The notes under the pieces are model-generated. The model was given only the letters and a program-made list of their open reading frames with translations, searched no databases and was not told the origin of the DNA. Source: Pigoraptor vietnamica (taxonomy: Eukaryota > Opisthokonta > Filasterea). Taken from it: a stretch of DNA of 46,449 bases. The DNA lies in the NCBI GenBank assembly GCA_943704525.1, contig CALSCQ010002214.1, forward strand, positions 1 to 46,449, written 5' to 3'. Below, in pieces: positions 22,252 through 29,910 of this stretch. The translations under genes were made by a program, and so were the position numbers. The stretch's first letter is position 1; the number at the start of each line of letters is the position of its first letter.

Positions 22252-22424
22252 CATCAGTCGAGTGCTGCCTAGTCCCGGGCGCGTCGGGTGCCTGCGGTGG
22301 CATCCATCAGTCGAGTGCTGCAGTGGGGGCCTAGTCCCGGGCCTGCCCATGCGGTGGCATCCATCAGTCGAGTGCTGCAGTGGGGGGCCTAGTCCCGGGC
22401 GCGTCGGGTGCCTGCGGTGGCATC
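22252..22424. repeat. GC-rich minisatellite, three copies
   Basis: Three copies start CATCAGTCGAGTGCTGC (22252, 22305, 22362) and contain CCTAGTCCCGGG and GCGGTGGCATC. Periods are about 53, 57 and 60 bp. Copies 1 and 3 share GCGCGTCGGGTGCCTGCGG, whereas copy 2 has CCTGCCCATGCGG instead. The array sits just 5' of the RlmN gene (minus strand), in its likely promoter, and downstream of the MATE stop. Confidence 0.92.
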
Positions 22425-22652
22425 GGCCGGCGGCGCCCCTCGAAATCCAGTGGGCCATGCCGGAAATTGCGGGCGTGGATCCTCGGCCGCGTATCCCGGT
22501 GCGCGCAGTGTATGTAATGAGGAGAACCACAGCACTGACTGAACGGGGACGTGCTCGTGGACCAGCCGAGGTGTAATGTCCGCCACGCTTGACCAGCAAG
22601 CGACTGGCCGGCACATACAATGCAACGCAGTAATGCCGAACACGCAATGCAC

Positions 22653-25166
22653 TCATCGGCCAAGCTTAATGTGCACTATTATGCTGGCGACGAGCGCTGG
22701 CAGGGTGATGGCGAGAAAGAGGAGGATGCCCCGCACGGTGCGCGACTTGGTGTCCACGGCCATGGAGAGCGTGCTCAGGCGGCGCACAAGCAGCGACGGT
22801 CGACGCGGCAGCGCGGGCGCCTCACCCATCGCGTCCGCCCCCCCGTCCGCGACCTCCACCTCCACGGTCCCTACGTCTTCGCCGGAATTGCGCGCTGCCA
22901 TTTCCACGACCTCCTGCTTGGCGTGGTCGCTCGCCATCTGTGCGCGCGCCTCCCAGTTTGTGCGCACGACAATCGTGAAGAGGATCGCCGCCTGGACGCC
23001 GAGACCACAGCACACGCCCCCCCACAGGCCGCGCACCGACAGGTGGGCCTTGAATGCCATCAGCCCGGCGGCCGGCACGGCGACGCCATAAAAGCAAAAG
23101 AGGTTCACGGCGGCCCCCACGCGCTGCTGGCCCGAGCCACGCATGATGCCGCTGGACACGGCCTGCGTCGCGTCAAAGCCTTGAAAGAGCGCGACGACCG
23201 GAAAAGCGCCGGCGGCGACCGCAACAATTGTGGGGTCGCTTGTGAATATCCGCGGGATGTAAGCGCGCAGGCCGAGCACGAGCGATGCGCTGATGCACAC
23301 CCACGTCCACGCGATCGCATACGCCGCCACGCTTGCACGGCGCGCGCCAGTGGCGTTGTTCGCTCCGAGGCGGTTTCCCACCGCAATGCTCGAGGCAATG
23401 CCGATGCCCAGCGGGACCATGAAGAGCGTGTTGCCGACCTACGCGCGGCAGGCGTGAGCAAGGCGCGCACACAAAGTGCGAGACACACACGCGCCCTCAA
23501 ACCCACCTGCGTCATGATGGCCTGAGCCCCGAGCTCCGCGCGGCCGAGCGAGCCGGCCATGAGCTGCACAATCTCAAACGCCCACCACTCCAGGCACACC
23601 ATCAACATCCCGGGCAAACCCAGGCGCAAGTACTCGCCCCAGTCCGCCAAAGCGGCGCGCGAAAAGCCAGTCCACGTGGCGCGCACCGCGGGCGACCGGG
23701 CGGCGTACACAAGCATGGCAATGGCGAGCGCATACGACGACAGGATGCCGGCCCACGCTGCGCCGAGGTAGCCCAAGTTCGCGGGAAAGATGAACACGTA
23801 CAGGGCGATGACGTGCACGATGACGGCCCCGAGTTCGACGAGGATGATGGGCCGCACGATGCGCTGGGCCTGGAGATAGCGCTGCAGCAGGATGTAGAAG
23901 AAGTCCGCGGGCAGCTTGGGGATCATCGCGCGGCTAAAGTCGCTGCGGGGCAACAAGACTCAGAAGGGGGCGACTACTCACAGCACACGCGAGGAGCAGC
24001 AACAGGCATGACAACACGAGCGCGTCTCACGCGGGTGCCTCGTGGAGGGAGGCAGGCGGAGCAAGGGCAGCCCACGCACCCGGCCATCTCAGACACCTCC
24101 GCGTCCTGGTGGGCGAGGCGCAGCAGCAGCCCCGTGTTGATCCAGAGCGCCCACAGGGGAATGCACGCGAGCGCCATGACAAGGCAACCTGGCGACACCG
24201 GCAGGAGCGGGGGTCAGTGGGTGGCAGAGCATCGCCGGCACGATGCAGTCGCACCTTTCATGAACGCCACGTTCATGCGCTTGTAGTTCTTGGCTCCGAA
24301 CGCCTGCGAGCACAGCGTGTCCACGGCCGTCGCAAGGCCGTTGCCGACGGATATACCGGTCACATTCGTGAAGAGCACCGCGACTGTTTGAGAATGCCAT
24401 CAGACTTCCCCTCACTGACTATCGCTGCCATATGGTCGAGTGCGCACAGAGTACTCACGTGCTGAAGCCCACCGACCGCAGTGGGATGCGACGCAGAAGA
24501 GAAGGCCGCCGTCAGAAAAATTGCCTTCAAGCAGACAGGTTCAAAGCGGAAGGACGGCAGAATGCGCACCTGTTGCGTCGAGCGCCGCCTGATTGCCGAT
24601 GCGACCGACGAAGAGGATCGTGAAGACGGTGAGCAGGAACTGAAGAAGCACCGTCAGCACCTGCGCACCAGTCACACGCCCCGTTAGGCGTCGCAGGTCT
24701 CCATGCAAACAACTCGGCAAAGAACCACCGCGTGCAATCTCCCACCACTGGCCACGCGAGCGACGCCAGCTCTTTGACCTCGGCCAGTCCCTGTCGTGAA
24801 AACAGAAGGGCGCAAACGTTCGCGCTGTCCCGTGCCACACCCGTGCCCTGCTGTCCTTCGAGGAGGCCACCCTCCGGGTCTGCGTCCTCCGGGTCAGCGT
24901 CCTCGGGATCGGCGTCGCATGGTACTTCAACCACGGGTCCCTCTGCACCGTCCACCGCTTTCTCGTCTGGCACAGTCGCGACGGCGGCCTCCCCTGCACT
25001 CGCGCGGTTATATCCAGAGAATACGCACCGCCGCAGCGCATACGCACTGTCGCACAGCACACCCACCCTCAGGACCGTCCAGCGGAGCGAGAGGCAATGT
25101 CTCGGCGGAGGCCACCAGGGCGTCGTATCCCCCGCCGGGACGCAGCGCGCGCACAATGCCTGCCAT
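22653..25166 (-). CDS. MATE-family multidrug/toxin extrusion transporter
   Basis: Cation-coupled efflux transporter of the eukaryotic MATE (SLC47/DTX) group, 12 or so membrane helices. Well-supported exons: 25166-25067 (MAGIVRALRPGGG), 24993-24746, 24660-24570 (VLLQFLLTVFTILFVGRIGN), one ending near 24258, one near 24190-24085, a long exon near 23951-23510, and the last near 23440-22653. Family blocks are NVTGISVGNGLATAVDTLCS, QAFGAKNYKRMN, LPADFFYILLQRYLQAQ, LGLPGMLMVCLEWWAFE and GIGIASSIAVGNRLGA. The N-terminal cytosolic tail contains an acidic repeat (DADPEDADPED). A further small exon near 24500 (AIFLTAAFSSASH) is possible; exon borders between 24570 and 24400 are unsettled. Substrates are unknown. 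Confidence 0.88.
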
Positions 25167-25377
25167 TTCACGTGCACGTGCTTATGGACATACGCGCGTT
25201 ATCGCGCACACTCGGTGTGGACTTTGATCCCGGCACCAACTTTGGCTCTGTTTCGAGGGCAAACGGAGCGATTGTGTCATGCGGAGCGATGATCAGTCGG
25301 GCCATGACGTCATGTCCGGGTAACCACTGCACTTTCCACACACTGTAGAGGTAAGTCGATAGCCGTGAAAGGCCGCA
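25167..25377. promoter_or_regulatory. Bidirectional promoter region, MATE / unrecognised gene
   Basis: 211 bp between divergent ATGs, the same spacing seen between ELP5 and the sterol desaturase. No distinctive element was seen. Confidence 0.35.
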
Positions 25378-26580
25378 ATGTTGTTCAGAAATCTTCACGG
25401 CACGATGGATGCCTTTGAAGCGACATGTGCGCGCCTATGGCGAGCGCTTCTGGACGAGGACGCGGTGGGGATGGAGTTGTCTGGCGCACACCCTCGCTTG
25501 GGGATGCTGTTGACGCTTCCGCAATCGCAGGCGAGTGCGCACAGGGCGCTTGCGGGACTGGTGTTGCTGTGGCAAAGCAGCGAGGGGCAATTGACCGCTG
25601 CTAGTGGCCAGTGGACGGAGGTTGGTGTGTGATTTGCACTGCTTGCGCGATGCTGTATTGAGAGCGCGCTTTTGAACAGGCGCGGCACGCCGAGGACCTT
25701 CTTGCAGCCGTGTGCGACCGAGACCGCAAGGCATTGTGCGCCATCCGGTGGGTGTGGCGCAGGCTTCTGCTTATTATGCTGCCTGTGCTAATTGCCAACG
25801 CAGCGCCCTTGTGCCGACTGCGGAGGGACCCACCGGAGCACAGTGGCTCGCCACCCTGGCTGCAACACACACGCGCCGCCGCGAAGCAGATGCGGTGCGC
25901 GACTCGACAAGGCGCATGCTCGCGGCCTCGGAGTTGGCGGGCCAGCTGCGCACGGCAATCCACTCGCCCGCTGGTGAGTTGATGTGGCTCTGCGTGCGAT
26001 CAAAACGTCATCGCCGAAGCGGGCCGTTGTTCCAGCTGTCGCACCAAAAGTCAGCGCCTCTTTGCCCTGGGCTGGGTGTAATGCATGCGACCTCGCATGG
26101 GGATAAAACGTGCTTTTCTTCTTAATCCGCAGTAGGCGAATGCTCGCGGCTTCGTCGGTGGCAGGCCGACATTGCCCGTCTCTCAGGCGACCCTGACACG
26201 TCGGGCAAAGTAACCGGTGAGTCGCAGCGCCGTGCGGCAATTCTGTCGGCATTGCTTTTCCGAAAGTGCGCGAGTGTCAGCCGCCGTGACGCCGACTGTG
26301 CTAACGAGGTGTCTCCTTCACTTCAGACTGCGCAGCGTACAATGCGCGAGTGTCAGCCGCCGTGACGCCGACTGTGCTAACGAGGTGTCTCCTTCACTTC
26401 AGACTGCGCAGCGTACAATGCTCAATGGGTGCCTGGGCCTGTCGGTGCCTCCAATGCCGCTGTTGGGGTGCTGTGTTTTTGCACGCGACGCTCCGGCGTG
26501 TGTGTGCGGATCGCCGTCTCAGAGTGGGTGGAAGCGCATTGTAATGGCGAGCAGCTCATCAGTTCTCCGAAGTGGCGCTA
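25378..26580 (+). CDS. Unrecognised helical protein, five or six exons
   Basis: Exons 25378-25620, 25680-25747, 25804-25973 and 26133-26216 join in phase and look coding; ATG at 25378 or 25405 (MDAFEATC). The product is Ala/Leu/Arg-rich and mostly helical (SAHRALAGLVLLW, ARHAEDLLAAVCDRDRKAL, LAASELAGQLRTAI), consistent with a coiled-coil subunit of a complex. The next exon uses one of two duplicated acceptors (26326 or 26402) and reads DCAAYNAQWVPGPVGAS. A possible last exon after 26520 reads WVEAHCNGEQLISSPKWR and stops at 26580, but its junction is not settled. The coiled-coil followed by a W-V-P-G motif faintly recalls Mediator subunit Med4; this is only a hint. Function unknown. Confidence 0.55.
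26267..26418 (+). repeat. 76-bp tandem duplication containing a splice acceptor
   Basis: Two identical-looking 76-bp units, 26267-26342 and 26343-26418. Each contains GTGCTAACGAGG, a pyrimidine tract and TTCACTTCAG, a complete branch-point-to-acceptor module, followed by the first bases of an exon. The acceptor AGs lie at 26326 and 26402. The near identity implies a recent duplication. Confidence 0.93.
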
Positions 26581-27030
26581 ATCCTACGTGCATTCCCCAG
26601 AGATGTGGACGGGGAATTGGCGGTGTCGTGGGAGCCGCATGTCGGCCAAGCGGACGCTTCGCATGCGGCAGACGCCCTGCGCGCTGGCGGACCCCTCGGA
26701 CTTGTGCACGACGTCATCTGGCCCGCAATCGCGCGCCTTTTTTTTGGAGCGGACGGCCGTGAGATAGGCGGGGTCGATTTCCTCCGAGCGCATCAGTTCC
26801 GTGACCTGGGTCAGAGCGACAAAACAAGTGCCTCCCCTTGCGAGGGCGTTGTGCTGTCGGCGGCCTCTGGTTTAACTCGGCCGTCACCTTAATCGGCCAC
26901 CTTTCGACCAAGCCGGAGAACGGGCCGTTCACGGCGCTGACTATGCCGACGCCGCCTTCAACCCTTTTAGCAGCCCAACCCTAGCCCAATTAATTCCGGT
27001 GCAAATTGCGGTCCTTTTGTATATATAAAA

Positions 27031-27110
<80 letters not shown>

Positions 27111-27153
27111 CGCACGTGAGTCGTCATAGAGTGGGTTCCACGTACAGTGGCAG
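26581..27153. other. Intergenic region with coding-like remnant
   Basis: No complete gene. On the minus strand about 26830-26590 a frame reads TQVTELMRSEEIDPAYLTAV followed by a Lys/Arg-rich stretch and stops near the end of the preceding gene. The codon use looks coding, but no start, acceptor or homologous family is evident, so it may be an old gene piece. The right part holds a microsatellite. Confidence 0.4.
27018..27108. repeat. Compound (AT)n-(GT)n microsatellite
   Basis: About 30 bp of AT/AAT repeats run directly into about 60 bp of GT repeats, immediately downstream of the sirtuin stop codon (minus-strand gene), so it may be transcribed in its 3' UTR. Confidence 0.96.
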
Positions 27154-28813
27154 CTAAACCACGGCCCGTGACAGCGCAAGCATATAGCTCCTGACATTCA
27201 GGCGTTCGGCCATTGGCAAATGTCGTCGTGCGATTACGAAAGTCCAATAGTTTCTCAGGTCGCACCCTGCTCTACCTTTTTCTTCGACGCACTGCTTGCG
27301 TGGACATCCAACCTGGAAGCCCATTCGCCGGAGCTGCGCGACGAAAACGGTGTTAATCCGTACGTCAAGGTCAATAGGCCAGTCTGCTGGGCCTAACCGT
27401 TCAACCACAAAGAACTCATGTTGCGCACCGGCAGGTCCCGGGTTCTCGCCGGGAGCCAGAGGGCGCGCGGACGCGAAAAATGCGTCGTGCAACTCAAAAC
27501 ACTGCTCGTATTTGACGTCGAGCGCACGGAGCACGCTGTCCATCACCGCATCACACGGCGCTCGAATACGAATGTCCGCAGCCGCGTCCTTTGCCGTGGC
27601 ATCCAGCGCGACGACGGCCAACACAGGACCCACTCGTCTCCGACGCCCCGGCGGCGAAGGAAGGGCCAATTGTTCGCGAAGGGCACGTCCAGCATCACGA
27701 CGACCCCACAGCGGGTAGTGGCGGAGCACGGATAGTGACGACCCAACGCACAGTATGAGGTCGGCCTCGTCCGCCGCAGCGAGGGCTTCGCCCCAGCGAT
27801 GGACAGTGGCGCCTCGCAGCCCTCCCTTCTCGCCGTAATGCACGATCGTGTCCTCCAGCGCGCCGCCGCACGGGACAACCGGCCCACCGCATACGCCACA
27901 CGCGCCTCCGGAGTCGCCGTCAGTCAATTGCCGGGCTGCCTTGCTTGACGTGGCTCCTTCATCGTCACCGCACTGCTCCCATTTGGCGCACACAAGCGCG
28001 GGGCAGTTGCGGCCGGTGACGTGCCGACGCAGGCGCGACCGAGCAGTCACATCGAAATCGCGCGTACACTCGGCGCCGCACCGACTGCAAACTTCCACCT
28101 GGAAGGACGACAGTGTGTGCGAATGAGACAACGAAGACGAAGAGAACCGTATCAGTATAATGTGCGGCACCCACAAACATGTTGCCGTGAATCTCGGAGA
28201 CGGCCTCGCGCGCAAGCCCGCTGCGTCTGTGCAGCGCATCGCAGTTCTGCGTCACAACATGGCGCACGCGGCCCGCCCTCTGCAGCGCCGCAATTGCCAT
28301 GTGCGCCCTTGACGGCACGGCGTCCCGCTGCGCACGTACAGTCGCCGTCAGCCATCGCCTCTCGGCCTCGGTGGAGTCGTCTGCATACGTTGTCGCACTC
28401 ACCGCTGGGACGGACGCGATCTCGTCGGCACGTCCCCGCGAGGCAAGCGTCCACACGCCCGACGACCCGCGGTAACACGGGATACCGCACGACGCGCTGA
28501 TGCCCGCACCCGTATACACAACGCAACTGCTGCACGCACGCAACGCAGCTGCCAGCTGATGGATGGCGCGCGATTCCTCGCCGCCCATCGCAGCCTCGCC
28601 GGATGAGAGGCCACTATTGTCGGCGCCAGGGATCACTGGGGCCACGACAGGGGCGGCAGCGCGTGCGTGCGGACGTCGCTGTACCGGCCGCATGCGCAAC
28701 ACCGCTTCCGCCTTGGCCATCCGCCGGGGCCGCTCTGCGGGGGCGTCCTTTGTCACGCGCACGCGCCCCATGCCGAAGAACGGTCGGCAGCGACGCATCA
28801 GACTGCGTAGCAT
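27154..28813 (-). CDS. SIRT7: SIRT7-type NAD-dependent deacylase
   Basis: Nuclear/nucleolar sirtuin that in animals removes acyl groups from histone H3 and rDNA factors. Two exons (28813-28175, 28098-27154) give 527 residues. The N-terminus is strongly basic. NAD-binding GAGISASCGIP (102-112) and TQNCDALHRRSG (188-199) flank catalytic His209 (EIHGN). Zinc-site cysteines start at VEVCSRC. The SIRT7 signature continues with FDVTARSRLRRHVTGRNC, DTIVHYGEKG and ILCVGSSLSVLRHYPLW. Oddities: the usual Asp of IPD(F/Y)RG is Cys113 (IPCYRGSSGVW). About 45 extra residues with more cysteines interrupt the zinc module. A C-terminal extension of about 110 residues (VVERLGPADWPIDLDVR, CPRKQC) has no counterpart I know in SIRT7. 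Confidence 0.92.
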
Positions 28814-28928
28814 TTTTCAACTTCATCTTTACACACCATCGATGACGTCACGACCTTTTCCTTCCGGCAACGGCCAAGTCATAAACTGAGCGCATCCGGC
28901 GCGCAAAGTGCGTGCCCTTGCGAACACT
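28814..28928. promoter_or_regulatory. Very short bidirectional promoter, SIRT7 / HAX1-like
   Basis: Only 115 bp separate two divergent ATGs, the tightest head-to-head pair here. It contains GATGACGTCACGA at about 28841, a perfect CRE/ATF-type palindrome TGACGTCA, which is a plausible bZIP-factor site controlling both genes. Confidence 0.5.
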
Positions 28929-29882
28929 ATGGAAGGACGCGACGCGGGTGACCTCGAGGGCCTTTTTGCCGCCCTCTCGGGATGGGGGAATGGTGCGACC
29001 CACGGCGGCGATGCGTCGCACTCGGCGGGCGACTTTGGTGCATTTCACAGGCAGATTGAGATTGAACTTGCGCGTGCCATGGGCACCTTGGGCGCACTTT
29101 CCCTCGGCATGGGGGCGCGGGACACTCTCGCGTCACCGCCGCCGTGGGGTGGGCGTGGGGACGCCGAGGGGGCGCGCACCGGCGGCAACCCTCTTCGCGA
29201 GGCCTTGTTGCTCCGACGCCCTTCCCCATGGGACGTGGACGGCGCGACAGCAGGGTCCGACGCGGACGGGGGCGGTGCGCCACGCAGCGAGGGCTCCTCT
29301 CTACGTGCCGGGGTGTTCAGAGATGGCTCAGACGCAGGGCACTGGGCTGGACTGACCTCGCACTACAGCCCGCTCTTCGGCACGCACGCGCGGATGGTGA
29401 GCGGCGTGGGTGGACCCGAGGGTGGTTTCGCGGGGTCCTCCGTTGCAAGAACGTCGAGAACCGTGAATGGGGTGCGGCCATCGAGTGCGACGTGGTTTGC
29501 TGGACAGTAACGTGCGTGTATTGTTTGACGTTATCGTGCGTGAACCGCAGGTCACGGAGACAACGACAGTCGTGCGACACGCGGACGGGTCCACGGAAAC
29601 GCACAAGGAAAGATGCGATGGGGACGCTTGCGAGCGGCATGTGGAGCGTAGAGATCCCCACGGGAACGTCTACACGGATGCCGACGCGTCGGCAGTTGCA
29701 GAAGGTGGCTGCCGTGCGTGTGTTACGAAAGGCTGACTGGTGACTAACGGCCACATGCAAAATTCGCAGGTGCTCGTCGCAATGACACTCTGCCCGCTAG
29801 AGACACACACACGCCGCCTGGCAGTGGCGCTGGAGGGCTCTCTTCGTGGCTGGGTGGTCTCCGGTGGTGGAAATCAGGGTGA
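28929..29882 (+). CDS. HAX1-like acidic/Gly-rich protein (tentative)
   Basis: Three exons (28929-29396, 29551-29713, 29770-29882) join in phase to 247 residues. The N-terminal half is disordered, Gly/Asp/Ser-rich, with a short helix (FHRQIEIELARAMGTLG). Exon 2 holds a strand-forming block TETTTVVRHADGSTETHKE, like the DG-containing ETT repeats of HAX1 and related mitochondrial cofactors. The C-terminus is Trp/Gly-rich (LSSWLGGLRWW), again as in HAX1. Length and order fit, but identity is low and no catalytic domain exists. The donor GTGCGT at 29714 is preferred over reading on to a stop at about 29734 because it yields the Trp-rich tail. The stop lies 28 bp from the convergent receptor gene. 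Confidence 0.5.
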
Positions 29883-29910
29883 CGTGTAATCACGGACTGC
29901 AGCGAGCGGC

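Noticed and set aside
22304-22652. Pro/Arg-rich frames across the minisatellite
   Set aside because: Repetition in several frames comes from the repeat, and the conserved RlmN protein begins at 22123.
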